From: Serratia sp. Ag1
Lineage (GTDB): Bacteria; Pseudomonadota; Gammaproteobacteria; Enterobacterales; Enterobacteriaceae
Direction of reading: 5' to 3'
NCBI RefSeq assembly: GCF_000743355.1
Contig: NZ_JQEI01000012.1
Location: forward strand, 1-64,000
DNA length: 64,000 bases
Shown here: positions 53,973 through 62,614 of the stretch, in pieces
Layout: each line of letters starts with the position of its first letter
Numbering within the stretch: position 1 is the stretch's first letter
Notes under the pieces: model-generated
Databases searched by the model: none
Told to the model about the DNA's origin: nothing
The model's input: only the letters and a program-made list of their open reading frames with translations
Made by a program: the position numbers and the translations under genes

Positions 53973-54515
53973 ATGGCCAGCAGAGGCGTAAACAAAGTAA
54001 TTCTGGTCGGGAATCTGGGCCAAGACCCTGAGGTCCGTTACATGCCTAATGGCGGCGCGGTTGCCAACATTACTCTGGCGACCTCCGAAAGCTGGCGCGA
54101 CAAGGCTACTGGCGAGCAGAAAGAAAAAACGGAATGGCACCGTGTGGTGCTGTTTGGCAAGCTGGCTGAAGTGGCGGGTGAATACCTGCGTAAAGGTTCT
54201 CAGGTTTATATCGAAGGCTCCCTGCAAACCCGCAAATGGACCGATCAGGCTGGCGTAGAAAAGTACACCACTGAAATCGTGGTTAACGTGGGCGGCACCA
54301 TGCAGATGCTGGGTGGCCGTCAGGGCGGTGGTGCTCCGGCGGGTGGTCAGTCAGCGGGTGGCCAGCAGGGCGGATGGGGTCAGCCTCAGCAACCACAGGG
54401 CGGTAACCAGTTCAGCGGTGGCCAGCAGGCGGCTCCGGCTCGTCCGACACAAAACAGCGCGCCAGCCAGCAGCAATGAACCGCCAATGGATTTTGACGAC
54501 GATATTCCGTTCTAG
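53973..54515 (+). CDS. ssb: Single-stranded DNA-binding protein
   Basis: Coats ssDNA in replication, repair and recombination. 180 aa: OB-fold (about 1-115, [20 protein letters not shown]), a Gly/Gln-rich linker (about 116-168), and the acidic partner-binding tip DFDDDIPF at the C-terminus. ATG at 53973 follows CAGGAG. Divergent from uvrA. A group II intron lies 44 bp behind the stop. Confidence 0.97.
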   Translation: MASRGVNKVILVGNLGQDPEVRYMPNGGAVANITLATSESWRDKATGEQKEKTEWHRVVLFGKLAEVAGEYLRKGSQVYIEGSLQTRKWTDQAGVEKYTTEIVVNVGGTMQMLGGRQGGGAPAGGQSAGGQQGGWGQPQQPQGGNQFSGGQQAAPARPTQNSAPASSNEPPMDFDDDIPF

Positions 54516-54532
54516 GTTCGCCGTTTTGCTTT

Positions 54533-54558
54533 GTAAATCAAGTGGTTAACTCAATGTT
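54533..54558 (+). repeat. 5' part of a palindrome split by the group II intron
   Basis: GTAAATCAA at 54533-54541 pairs with TTGATTTAC, which is made by TT at 54557-54558 plus GATTTAC at 57104-57110. The two halves join only if the intron between them is removed. The uninterrupted site was thus a 9-bp hairpin just after ssb, possibly its terminator or transcript end structure. Confidence 0.7.
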
Positions 54559-57103
54559 GTGAGTTAATCATAGGCTGTTGGAGAGCCTATTGCAAGCCTG
54601 ACTTATCCTTACCCAGTAATGGGTTTGAACCTCGAAAGAGGGAGGGGAGTGTAGCATGTCAGGAAAAGGCTGGTTGCGGGGAAATAACCTACTTTGCGCC
54701 AGCCATTGCAAGTCCCATATGGTTAAGCCTGATTGGTTGAATCATAGTTCATAGTGGGTTTCGGGATGCCTTTGACTCACGGTTATTCAGGAGTCATACC
54801 AGTATTTATAGTAATTATTTTTAGAAGGTTACTATATCCAACAATATTGGCACCTGCTCGGTGAGAGTGGTAATTGAACGTAAGTGGAACCTAAGTGGGA
54901 TGCACCTTGACTACAAAGAAATACGGGATTACCTAAGTTGGTTAAGTAATTAACCAATATGGTAACGGAGGCTCCGTAGTACCCAATGTAGCTCTGTAAT
55001 GGAGTCGCAATTGGCTAACCAATCTGAAAAATATATATAAATGGATAAGCAATTATCGGTGAAATTATATTCGTAAGGGGGAAGGGAGTCAGTTGGAACT
55101 ATACTAATAGAAGCGAGGTTTGATAGTCAGTGCTATCACAAAGAACACTCAATGCTCTAAGTGGTATAAACAAAGCCAGTACACAAGGTTATAAGATCAA
55201 GAAGCTGCACAAAATCATGTGTAGCAATAAAGATCTTTGGGTACAGGCCTATGCCAATATTTATTCTAATCAGGGAGCCATGACGAGAGGAATAAATAAT
55301 AATACGATGGATGAAATGAGCGTGGACAGGATTATTAATCTCATTCAGCTTATAAATTCAGGCTCGTATAAGCCCAGGCCTTGTAGGCGCACATACATAC
55401 CTAAAGATGCCCGAAAACCGAGTGGAAAGAAACGTCCATTAGGTATTCCAACTGGAGACGATAAATTAATACAGGAAGTAATGAGGATGTTACTGGAAGA
55501 AATCTATGAACCGGTTTTTAGCGACTGGAGCTATGGATTCAGGCCTAAACGTTCCTGCCATTCTGCATTAAAAGAAATCAGAAACAGTTGGAAAGGAACA
55601 AAATGGGTATGTGATGTTGATATCAAAGGTTACTTCGACAACATTGACCACGATCTGCTGCTGAAATTCCTGAGTAAGCGGATCGCCGATAACAAATTTC
55701 TGGCGCTTCTCAAGAAGTTCCTGAAAGCTGGCTATCTGGACAACTGGCGTTACTTTGGCACCCATAGCGGGACACCGCAAGGTGGTATTATCTCCCCTAT
55801 TCTTGCCAATGTATTTCTCCATGAACTTGATGAGTTTATGAAAAATAGAATCAGCGAGTTCGGCAAAGGGGGACGGAGGAAACCCAATCCCATATACAAA
55901 AGGGCACTACAGAACCGGGCAAATCGTATTAAATGGATCAGGCAAGGTTTCGGCGCTTCCGGAATGCCTGCTGATGAGCAGAAAATCCAAAAATGGAGAC
56001 ATGAAGCGGATGAACTGGAGAAAAAATTGCGCACGCTATCTAGTGTTATTATGGATGATTCTGAATTCAAAAGAATGCGGTATGTTCGATATGCTGATGA
56101 TTTTCTGATTGGTGTGACAGGAAGTAAAAATGAGGCAAAAAAGATAATGAAAGAGGTTGTCGATTTTGTTGAAACTGAACTTCACCTGGAAATATCAAAA
56201 GAGAAATCCGGCATTATTGACCCAAAGAAAGGATTCACTTTTCTCGGTTATGAAATTAAAACACGCCGTGAAAGCAAACAGGTCAAATGTGTTGTAGGGC
56301 TTAATGCAGATGGAAGTAAAACTCATGCGGTAAAACGTACGATAACGGAACACGTCCATCTGGGTGTACCGAGGGAAAGAATCCTGAAATTCTGCTCTCT
56401 ACGTGGCTATGGGAATTACGATGGCGGATATGGTAATAGTGCTGGTCGGCCAGCAATGATGCACATGTCTGACTATGAAATAATTGGTCAGTACAACGCC
56501 GAAATGCGCGGCTATGCGAATTACTACAATCTTGCCCCCGTTCTCTATCTCAATAAGTTGCATTGGATATGGGAAAATAGTCTTTATAAGACGCTGGCAG
56601 GTAAACATCGGATGTCACGCACCAAAATCGCGCGGCGGTTAAGGCAAGCGGATGGCAGGTATGTTTATCGGGAAAATCGTAATGGAAAGGTATATGAGTT
56701 GGAGGTATTCAGACTCAAAAACAGGAGTGCGCCAAAACACAGTTCACCGGATATATTGCCGAACACGTATAAATATTCTGGTAGAACTGAATTGCTGGAC
56801 AGGATGGCTGCATGCCAATGTGAATATTGCGGTACCAGAACCGGTCCTTTTGAAGTCCACCATGTGAGGAAACTTAAGGATATCAAGTCGGGTACAGATA
56901 ACTGGAAGAAGCTGATGATTGCCCGTAACAGGAAAACATTAGTGATCTGCCGGATCTGTCACGTTAACCTTCACAGAGGAACACTGCCAGACCGAAGAAG
57001 CTTTGTTTGATCCAATAGAGAGCCGTATGCACAGAAATGTGCACGTACGGTTCGGTGGGGGGGCAACGGCTATCCCGTTCTGGGCGCACGTGCCCTACCC
57101 AAC
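54559..57103 (+). mobile_element. Group II intron (complete)
   Basis: About 2545 bp. The 5' end GTGAG and the 3' end CTACCCAAC (AY end, with a likely branch A at 57097) bracket an ORF in domain IV. Domain V is a 34-nt hairpin at 57020-57053, GAGCCGTATG... TACGGTTC with the AGC triad. The 54559 boundary is supported by pairing: CAATGTT just before it (IBS1) fits AATATTG at 54843-54849 (EBS1) with one wobble. The EBS3-IBS3 type contact was not located. The maturase has all domains, so it may still be mobile. Confidence 0.88.
55130..57010 (+). CDS. ltrA: Group II intron reverse transcriptase/maturase with HNH endonuclease
   Basis: 626 aa in domain IV of the intron. The RT domain (about 60-330) carries conserved blocks including RPLGIPTGDDKLIQEVMRML, SYGFRPKRSCHSAL, DVDIKGYFDNIDHDLL (catalytic Asp), GTPQGGIISPILAN, and the active-site YADD (about residue 323). 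Maturase domain X follows (about 410-500), then an HNH endonuclease with CEYCG, HHVRKLKD and CRICHVNLHRG (about 563-620). GTG at 55130 is the first codon of the family-like stretch. It assists splicing and copies the intron into new DNA sites. A+T-rich compared with the core genes. Confidence 0.93.
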   Translation: MLSQRTLNALSGINKASTQGYKIKKLHKIMCSNKDLWVQAYANIYSNQGAMTRGINNNTMDEMSVDRIINLIQLINSGSYKPRPCRRTYIPKDARKPSGKKRPLGIPTGDDKLIQEVMRMLLEEIYEPVFSDWSYGFRPKRSCHSALKEIRNSWKGTKWVCDVDIKGYFDNIDHDLLLKFLSKRIADNKFLALLKKFLKAGYLDNWRYFGTHSGTPQGGIISPILANVFLHELDEFMKNRISEFGKGGRRKPNPIYKRALQNRANRIKWIRQGFGASGMPADEQKIQKWRHEADELEKKLRTLSSVIMDDSEFKRMRYVRYADDFLIGVTGSKNEAKKIMKEVVDFVETELHLEISKEKSGIIDPKKGFTFLGYEIKTRRESKQVKCVVGLNADGSKTHAVKRTITEHVHLGVPRERILKFCSLRGYGNYDGGYGNSAGRPAMMHMSDYEIIGQYNAEMRGYANYYNLAPVLYLNKLHWIWENSLYKTLAGKHRMSRTKIARRLRQADGRYVYRENRNGKVYELEVFRLKNRSAPKHSSPDILPNTYKYSGRTELLDRMAACQCEYCGTRTGPFEVHHVRKLKDIKSGTDNWKKLMIARNRKTLVICRICHVNLHRGTLPDRRSFV

Positions 57104-57163
57104 GATTTACCTAAGAATTTTTGTAATGAATTTTCTATCAAGCCTCTGTTAATACAGAGGCTT

Positions 57164-58756
57164 CAGATTGATGACAAAGTCCTGGCCGTGAGGCCAGGAC
57201 TTTGATCTAATAAGGTCAGTGCAAAAAATGGACTGACTGCCATGCTCAAAACACCCTCTCCCCAGCAATATCAGTTTGAAACCATCACCCTTGATGAATT
57301 GGTCCCCGAAGACCATCTGGTACGCAAGATTGATGCCGCCATCGATTTTGAATTTATCCGCGATGCCGTTGCCCATCTCTACTGCCCTGATAACGGCAGA
57401 CCCGCCATTGACCCCGTTCGTCTGATTAAAATGATGCTGCTGGGCTATCTCTTCGGTATCCCCAGCGAGCGCCGTCTGGCCAAGGAAATACAGGTCAATG
57501 TTGCTTATCGCTGGTTCCTGCGTATGGTCCTCACCGAAAAAGTCCCTGACGCCTCGACTCTGAGCCAGAACCGTCTCCGCCGTTTCAACCACAGCGATAT
57601 CTTCCAGCAGATTTTTGACCACATCGTGGAACTGGCTCTCAGCCGTGGTATGGCTAACGGGCGTGTTCTCTACACTGACAGCACACACTTGAAAGCCGAC
57701 GCCAACCCACGCAAAGCGGTGAATGAAGAACGTCCGGTGGGCGTCAGTGACTATCTGGAGCAGCTTGATGCTGCCGTGGAGGCTGACAGGAAGAAGCACG
57801 CAAAAAAGCCGCTGCCCGCCGTAAAAAAGACACCCGAAAACGCCGTCGCCGTTAAGAACACCAAAGTCAGCACCACTGACCCGGACAGCGGCTTTATGCA
57901 CCGGGACAACAAACCGAAGGGCTTCTTCTATCTGGACCACCGCACGGTGGACGGGAAGCACGGCATCATCATAGATACGCATGTGACACCGGGTAATGTC
58001 CATGATAGCCAGCCCTTTATCGGGCGACTTGAACGGCAGGTAGCGCGCTTCGCTCTGGAGCCGGTGGCGGTGGATGCGGGTTACTTCACCGCCGCGGTGT
58101 GCCATCTGACGCAGGAAAGGGGTATCGCGCTGGTTCCCGGCTATCGGCGGCCGCACAAGGGTCAGAATGCCTTCCAGAAAAAGCACTTCAGGTACGATGA
58201 GAAGCGTGATGTGTATGTGTGCCCGGCAGACGCGTTGCTGGTCTACAGCACGACAGACCGTAACGGGTATCGGCATTACCGTTCAGACCCGGCAGTGTGC
58301 CAGCGGTGTGAGCAGAGGCAGCAATGTACACAGAGCAGCAAGGTGCAGAAAACGATAACGCGGCATGTGTGGGAGGCGTCGAAAGAGGAGGCGAACAGGT
58401 TAAGGCTGACGACATGGGGTAAGAAAATCTACACGCGGCGCAAAGAGACGGTGGAGAGGAGCTTCGCGGATGCGAAACAGCACCATGGTCATCGATATGC
58501 GCGGTTCCGTGGACTGTCAAAAGTGCAGATGCAGTGCCTGCTGGCGGCGACAGCGCAGAATATGAAAAAGATGGCGCTGCTGGCGCTTCTTTATTGTTTT
58601 TACCGGTGGTGGAAAGCGTCTTGGGAAGGGCAGAGCGCCAGCTTAGGCGGTCAGAAAGCTCAACTGACGGTATTATGGAAAAATATCGCGATCACGACCT
58701 ACGGTCGCTAGAAAAGAAGAACCCCACCTGAAAAAGTGGGGTTAGTCAGCAGTCTG
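57164..58756 (+). mobile_element. IS1182-family insertion sequence
   Basis: About 1.6 kb around one transposase gene. Imperfect terminal inverted repeats are CAGATTGATGACAA (left, from 57164) and CAGACTGCTGACTAA (right end, minus strand from 58756). Inside each end is a hairpin: CAAAGTCCTGGCC/GGCCAGGACTTTG (57173-57208) on the left, AACCCCAC/GTGGGGTT (58720-58743) on the right. Outside each end is another perfect palindrome, AAGCCTCTGT/ACAGAGGCTT and AACGGACCTC/GAGGTCCGTT. Exact ends and target duplication were not settled. Confidence 0.75.
57242..58711 (+). CDS. IS1182-family transposase
   Basis: 489 aa DDE transposase. The N-terminal domain (about 1-100) has the family signature VPEDHLVRKIDAAIDFEFI and RLIKMMLLGYLFGIPSERRL. 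Catalytic residues are likely in YTDSTHLKA (first Asp), VAVDAGYF (second Asp) and KETVERSFADAKQHHG (Glu). A lysine-rich, insertion-like stretch (about 180-215) separates the first two. A zinc-like cysteine cluster, CQRCEQRQQC, lies near 353. Intact reading frame. A 375-codon open frame on the opposite strand is a shadow. Confidence 0.92.
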   Translation: MLKTPSPQQYQFETITLDELVPEDHLVRKIDAAIDFEFIRDAVAHLYCPDNGRPAIDPVRLIKMMLLGYLFGIPSERRLAKEIQVNVAYRWFLRMVLTEKVPDASTLSQNRLRRFNHSDIFQQIFDHIVELALSRGMANGRVLYTDSTHLKADANPRKAVNEERPVGVSDYLEQLDAAVEADRKKHAKKPLPAVKKTPENAVAVKNTKVSTTDPDSGFMHRDNKPKGFFYLDHRTVDGKHGIIIDTHVTPGNVHDSQPFIGRLERQVARFALEPVAVDAGYFTAAVCHLTQERGIALVPGYRRPHKGQNAFQKKHFRYDEKRDVYVCPADALLVYSTTDRNGYRHYRSDPAVCQRCEQRQQCTQSSKVQKTITRHVWEASKEEANRLRLTTWGKKIYTRRKETVERSFADAKQHHGHRYARFRGLSKVQMQCLLAATAQNMKKMALLALLYCFYRWWKASWEGQSASLGGQKAQLTVLWKNIAITTYGR

Positions 58757-59032
58757 AACGGACCTCCGTGGAGGTCCGTTGATATGAATTTGTGGTGCCG
58801 GACTCGGAATCGATATTGCCATTTAATTCATTGATATTTAGATGTATTTTCTGATGTGATTATTTTTATACCCTCAATTATACCCGCAGTCCCTTTTGAG
58901 TGTTTTTGGGGACCAAAGTGGGGATAATGTTGTTACAGAAGACGCCAAGTGAAGTGAAAAAAATCGCGTCGGCATCGTGTTCGATTCTTTATTTCTATTC
59001 CTGTTTGGCTGAGCCTAATTCACGGCGTTATA
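58757..59032. other. Gene-free stretch with a tRNA-Phe-like attachment remnant
   Basis: Contains the palindrome AACGGACCTC/GAGGTCCGTT (58757-58780) and, at 58793-58813, TGGTGCCGGACTCGGAATCG, the reverse complement of a tRNA-Phe 3' end (GATTCCGAGTCC then GGCACCA; the usual tRNA has one more G). Downstream is A+T-rich DNA with repeated ACCC motifs (58870-58890). A 60-codon frame at 58900 is not convincing. Confidence 0.5.
58793..58813 (-). other. Putative att site: duplicated 3' end of tRNA-Phe
   Basis: Twenty-one bases identical, apart from one missing G, to the T-arm/acceptor end and CCA of enterobacterial tRNA-Phe. No other part of a tRNA is present. Such 3'-end copies are left by tyrosine-integrase islands at the far junction. 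No integrase gene is seen next to it, so the site is probably an old scar. Confidence 0.6.
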
Positions 59033-59308
59033 TTACCGATTTTCTCGCGTATGCCAAACACGTAAGATGTAGAGCGCTTTAACTCTGAGTTCGTAGTGCA
59101 TTTCATAGTTACCGATGATCAGACGGCGTACTTCCCGTGGTTCATACCTTACCAGTGCTGGCCCCATCCGTGAATGTGTCAGCAGGTTAACGGGGGCAAG
59201 CACCAGCGATTGAAGCACTTGTGCTGCTGCTTCTGGATTGACGTTGGCAATAAACTCGCGCAATCGCTCTAAATCCTGCAACGCATGATCTGACCAAATA
59301 ACCTGCAT
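59033..59308 (-). CDS. ParE/RelE-family toxin
   Basis: 91 aa. The N-terminal VIWSDHALQDLERLREFIA and C-terminal block RRLIIGNYEMHYELR...YILRVWHTRENR are typical of the ParE/RelE plasmid-stabilisation toxin fold. Its start overlaps the antitoxin stop by one base (59308), the usual antitoxin-toxin coupling. ParE members poison gyrase and RelE members cut mRNA on the ribosome; the sequence does not decide. Confidence 0.88.
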   Translation of the reverse strand: MQVIWSDHALQDLERLREFIANVNPEAAAQVLQSLVLAPVNLLTHSRMGPALVRYEPREVRRLIIGNYEMHYELRVKALYILRVWHTRENR

Positions 59309-59589
59309 TACCTTTTCCCTGACTGCGGTACAGGTAGTGGCGTGTCACTGTTCAGGCTATTCACCCAACTCAATACATCGGCCTGTTCCACGACTCTGCC
59401 CGCATCTACATCTGCCAGGCCTTCCAGGATCATTTGATGGCGGTTCTCTTCCTGCTCAATGATCGCAGCCAAAGCCTGTTTGACGATCCAGCCACGAGAA
59501 CGGTCATAGTTAGCAGCCAGTTCGTCGATCTTCTCTGCCATTTCAATAGGAACATGAGCAGTAATGACGCGTGTAGGTGATTGTCCCAT
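59308..59589 (-). CDS. Ribbon-helix-helix antitoxin
   Basis: 93 aa. The N-terminal RVITAHVPIEMAEKIDELAA then RSRGWIVKQALAAII is a ribbon-helix-helix DNA-binding fold (CopG/ParD type); the C-terminal acidic tail would wrap the toxin. AAGGAGAT precedes the ATG at 59589. First gene of the pair, so it probably autoregulates the operon. Confidence 0.88.
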   Translation of the reverse strand: MGQSPTRVITAHVPIEMAEKIDELAANYDRSRGWIVKQALAAIIEQEENRHQMILEGLADVDAGRVVEQADVLSWVNSLNSDTPLPVPQSGKR

Positions 59590-59735
59590 GAGTATCTCCT
59601 TGCGATTAAAATTAAATCATAGTCAATCAGAGATTCACTGATCGTGCAAGTGCCGGTAAATTCCGGCCAACATCCGTTGCATGATTTATCTATCTGTAAT
59701 TATTTAAGTTTTTTCTTTGAGCTGTGTAGTATGAA

Positions 59736-60773
59736 TCATACTGATTTAAGATGCCCAGAATCTGTTGGAAGTGGAATCAAGTTTTCCAGTATTGTGTTTA
59801 ACCGTTGTTCCACACTGCCGGTAACGTATAAAAAGGGAATATTGCGTGCGGTAAGTTCATCAATATACCACTTTTGTTGCCGTTGACGGAAAGACTCATC
59901 CTGACGCGTACCGTCCTGTTGGAAGGGGAAATCGTCAGCACAAAGCACAACGGTGTCATAATGTTGACAGGCTAACTCTTCCAAACTAGGTTCCGCTTTG
60001 CCAAACATGGCAAGTGAATAAAATAATGTAGTTAGTGGCGAAGTATCACAAACCAAATAGCGATAGGGGCGTGCGGTTGTTTCCCGCAAGAGCTGGGTTT
60101 GTGCAATTTCTAGCATGTCATCGAAAATTAAATGTCCTTTCCGTTGTTCCCAACGCTCGCGGCCGTATTCACTGATAGATTCTGTGCCTAGCGCAGTGGC
60201 CAATGCGGCACTCAGGGTACTCTTACCCGTGGACTCCCCACCCAGTATACAGATGCGGTGTACAAAGTGAGCGTACACTTCAGGAGCAACGAGATATCTA
60301 TATTTATGAATATCAGACCGAATTAAGGTTCCTGATACAGCCCCAGGCCCTGATTCACGCTGCAGTCGCACATGAGAAACTTGCTGATGAAAATGCATAC
60401 TGAGAACCTGGGCGAATCCATCGCCATAGTCCTCCGCGGTGAATACTGCCTCGGGCATAATGTTCAATTTCTGTAGGCACAATAAGGCAACGAAATGGCG
60501 GTGTGAATCGTCGTCATGCTCATTTTGGGGCATCGGCCCTATGCCCCAAAATGAAGCCTCTTCGGAGGAGAATACGAGAACTTGTGCCTGCGGGAAACGT
60601 GCCTGAAGATAGCACCGTCGTTTATCAGGAGAGAAGCCGGGGAGCTCTGGCGACGAATAGCTGACAATCACCAGCTTCTCGCATGCGTCAAGAGCAGCAT
60701 TAATCAGTATTTCATGACCACAATGCAAAGGGGCAAATTTCCCTACGATCAGCCCAGTAGTAAAACGCTTCAT
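59736..60773 (-). CDS. NadR-like NMN adenylyltransferase / nicotinamide riboside kinase
   Basis: 345 aa. An N-terminal adenylyltransferase (GLIVGKFAPLHCGHEILI, about 6-23; SGTLIRSD, about 145-152) and a C-terminal P-loop kinase (CILGGESTGKSTLSAALA, about 174-191). It would phosphorylate nicotinamide riboside to NMN and adenylate it to NAD. The N-terminal DNA-binding domain of E. coli NadR (about 60 aa) is absent, so it is an enzyme only. ATG at 60773 overlaps the PnuC stop (ATGA), so transport and kinase are coupled. Lower G+C than the core genes; not next to core NAD genes. Confidence 0.88.
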   Translation of the reverse strand: MKRFTTGLIVGKFAPLHCGHEILINAALDACEKLVIVSYSSPELPGFSPDKRRCYLQARFPQAQVLVFSSEEASFWGIGPMPQNEHDDDSHRHFVALLCLQKLNIMPEAVFTAEDYGDGFAQVLSMHFHQQVSHVRLQRESGPGAVSGTLIRSDIHKYRYLVAPEVYAHFVHRICILGGESTGKSTLSAALATALGTESISEYGRERWEQRKGHLIFDDMLEIAQTQLLRETTARPYRYLVCDTSPLTTLFYSLAMFGKAEPSLEELACQHYDTVVLCADDFPFQQDGTRQDESFRQRQQKWYIDELTARNIPFLYVTGSVEQRLNTILENLIPLPTDSGHLKSV

Positions 60774-61180
60774 AAGGTTTTCATCTCCCGACGCCATTGA
60801 TAGAGTCCGTACCAGGCATTACACCAAAAAATGAGATAGAGACCTGCGGTAAGATATAATTCACGAGAAGCGTAAAGAGGAATGGCTATGGTATTTACCA
60901 GCAACCAGACATACCAGTTCTCAAGCCTCCGCCCCATAAGCATAAACTGTGCCATGATGCTAAACGTCATGACTAATGAATCGACCCAAGGGGACCAGGC
61001 GTCAGTAAAAGTGTGTAGTAAGTAGGCATAACAAGATGATACGCACAAGGCGGCGAGAGCAAAAGCGGCAAGAACCCATATTGGCGTTTTACGGACATGT
61101 ATAGCCTTACCCTTATTTCCGCTTAACCAATTCACCCAACCTGCAATACTGCTGACAATAAAAAATAGTTGAAGTGTCAC
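60770..61180 (-). pseudogene. pnuC: pnuC nicotinamide riboside transporter, 5'-truncated by an IS
   Basis: 136 codons covering the C-terminal two thirds of PnuC: LQLFFIVSSIAGWVNWL, later membrane helices, and NTIAIPLYASRELYLTAGLY followed by CNAWYGLYQWRREM. PnuC is normally about 220-240 aa, so the first 60-90 residues (first helices) are gone. The frame runs upstream to within about 30 bp of an IS3-family element that starts at 61210. A GTG at 61180 could start a short product without function. It shares ATGA with the NadR-like gene downstream. Confidence 0.8.
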
Positions 61181-61252
61181 ATGGTAATCCCCCCGAAAAA
61201 TCGGTGTGTTTATAAGTAGAATTTTCTCGTAATCTGAACCGGGGAGATCTCT

Positions 61253-61519
61253 ATGAAAAAATCACGTTTTACTGACAGCCAGATCATGTCCATCCTAAAG
61301 CTTGCCGAGGCCGGAACACCGGTGGCTGAACTGTGCCGCGAGTATGGCATGAGCAATGCCAGTTTCTATAAGTGGCGTTCACGTTTTGGCGGGATGGATG
61401 CCTCCATGATGGCCCGTCTGAAAGAGCTGGAAGACGAAAATCGTCGCCTCAAAAAGATGTATGCCGAAGAGCGGCTCAAAGCCGAAATCATTCAGGAGGC
61501 CATGGCAAAAAAGTGGTGA
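61253..61519 (+). CDS. IS3-family transposase OrfA
   Basis: 88 aa helix-turn-helix protein ([40 protein letters not shown]) with a leucine-zipper-like coil ([20 protein letters not shown]). Near its end, A AAA AAG at 61507-61513 is a standard -1 slippery site that would fuse it to OrfB. Confidence 0.94.
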   Translation: MKKSRFTDSQIMSILKLAEAGTPVAELCREYGMSNASFYKWRSRFGGMDASMMARLKELEDENRRLKKMYAEERLKAEIIQEAMAKKW

Positions 61520-62340
61520 CGCCATCGCGTCGAAAGCAGATGGCACAGCACGCGGTCAGAAGCCGAAACGTCAGCGTGCGTTTTGCCTGTAAGCTGTTTG
61601 TGGTCAGCGAAAGTTGCTATCGCTATCAGCCTCAACTGAATGCAGAAAATGACCTCATTGCTGACTGGCTGCTCCGCATCACTGACAGTCAGCGCAACTG
61701 GGGATTTGGCCTGTGTTTTTTATACCTGCGCAACGTAAAAGGCTTCCGGTTCAACCCTAAGAGGGTGTACCGAATTTACTGCGAGTTGTCGCTGAATATG
61801 CGAATAAAGCCGAAAAAGCGACTGAAGCGGGATAAACCTGAACCGCTGGCGGTGCCTGAAAGCAGCAACGAATGCTGGTCGATGGACTTCATGCATGATC
61901 AGCTATCGGATGGTCGCTCAGTCCGTCTGCTGAATGTTATCGATGATTTTAACCGTGAGGCACTGGCAATAGAGGTCGATTTTTCTCTACCGGCGAATCG
62001 GGTTGTGCGAACACTGGAACGGCTCATCGAATGGAAAGGAAAACCGACAGCCATACGGTGTGATAACGGGCCAGAATATACAGGCAAAATACTGACGTCA
62101 TGGGCAGTTCAGCAGAAGATAGCCCTTCGTTTTATTCAGCCCGGCAAACCTCAGCAGAATGCCTATATTGAGCGATATAACCGGACGGTGCGTTATGACT
62201 GGCTGGGGCAACACCTGTTTACATCACTGGATGAACTACAGGACTATGCCACTCAGTGGCAATGGTTTTATAATCACGAAAGACCGAATATGGCGTTAAA
62301 TGGTTTTACACCAATGCAGCATATTCAACGTATGACCTGA
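61513..62340 (+). CDS. IS3-family transposase OrfB (made by -1 frameshift)
   Basis: About 275 aa after the shift, integrase core rve. The DDE triad is visible: Asp in [12 protein letters not shown], Asp in [10 protein letters not shown], Glu in [14 protein letters not shown] (35 residues on). The frame is open upstream inside orfA, as usual for the family. It looks intact, so the element could be active. Confidence 0.93.
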   Translation: MVTPSRRKQMAQHAVRSRNVSVRFACKLFVVSESCYRYQPQLNAENDLIADWLLRITDSQRNWGFGLCFLYLRNVKGFRFNPKRVYRIYCELSLNMRIKPKKRLKRDKPEPLAVPESSNECWSMDFMHDQLSDGRSVRLLNVIDDFNREALAIEVDFSLPANRVVRTLERLIEWKGKPTAIRCDNGPEYTGKILTSWAVQQKIALRFIQPGKPQQNAYIERYNRTVRYDWLGQHLFTSLDELQDYATQWQWFYNHERPNMALNGFTPMQHIQRMT

Positions 62341-62352
62341 TTCTACTTATCA

Positions 62353-62608
62353 CCTCAATAAAAGACTGACATCCATATGACGCTCCAGCGAGTAGGGCAG
62401 TGGCAATCATTCCAGCGGGAAGTTGCAGAGCCCGTTGTATCTCAATGATCGCATCCTGTAAGAGTGGTACAAATTCTTCAATAGGAAACGGAAGTGGTTG
62501 ATGCTGTAATTCTGATAAGTCAGGTGGTGGTGAAAAATCTATTTCTTCATTTTCTTCTTCATTGGACCCAAAGGCGTGTCTTACATACTTATCCATTTCT
62601 GGTGACAT
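62353..62608 (-). pseudogene. DUF3987-family gene fragment (N-terminus)
   Basis: The first 85 or so codons of a protein whose end is lost to the IS3 element. LPFPIEEFVPLLQDAIIEIQ... and GMIATALLAGASYGCQSFIEV match the start of DUF3987 (YfjI-like) proteins carried by phage satellites and P4-type islands. ATG at 62608 with AGGA 6 nt before it is preferred to the ATG at 62614. A full DUF3987 protein is several hundred residues long. Confidence 0.65.
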
Positions 62609-62614
62609 TTTCAT

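Larger units (their letters stand above)
61210..62352 (+). mobile_element. IS3-family insertion sequence
   Basis: 1143 bp with orfA, orfB and terminal inverted repeats TTATAAGTAGAAT (left) and TGATAAGTAGAAT (right, read inward). The right edge falls inside a DUF3987 gene, whose frame runs cleanly into it. The left edge faces truncated pnuC. The flanking bases do not show a matching 3-bp duplication, which suggests a deletion next to the element after insertion. Confidence 0.88.

Noticed and set aside
57149-58276. 375-codon open frame on the minus strand
   Set aside because: It lies wholly antisense to an intact IS1182 transposase with clear catalytic motifs; its length reflects codon bias on the other strand.
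58900-59082. 60-codon open frame near the att scar
   Set aside because: No family match, and its 3' end overlaps the ParE-type toxin gene on the other strand. I looked for an integrase N-terminus here and could not see one.
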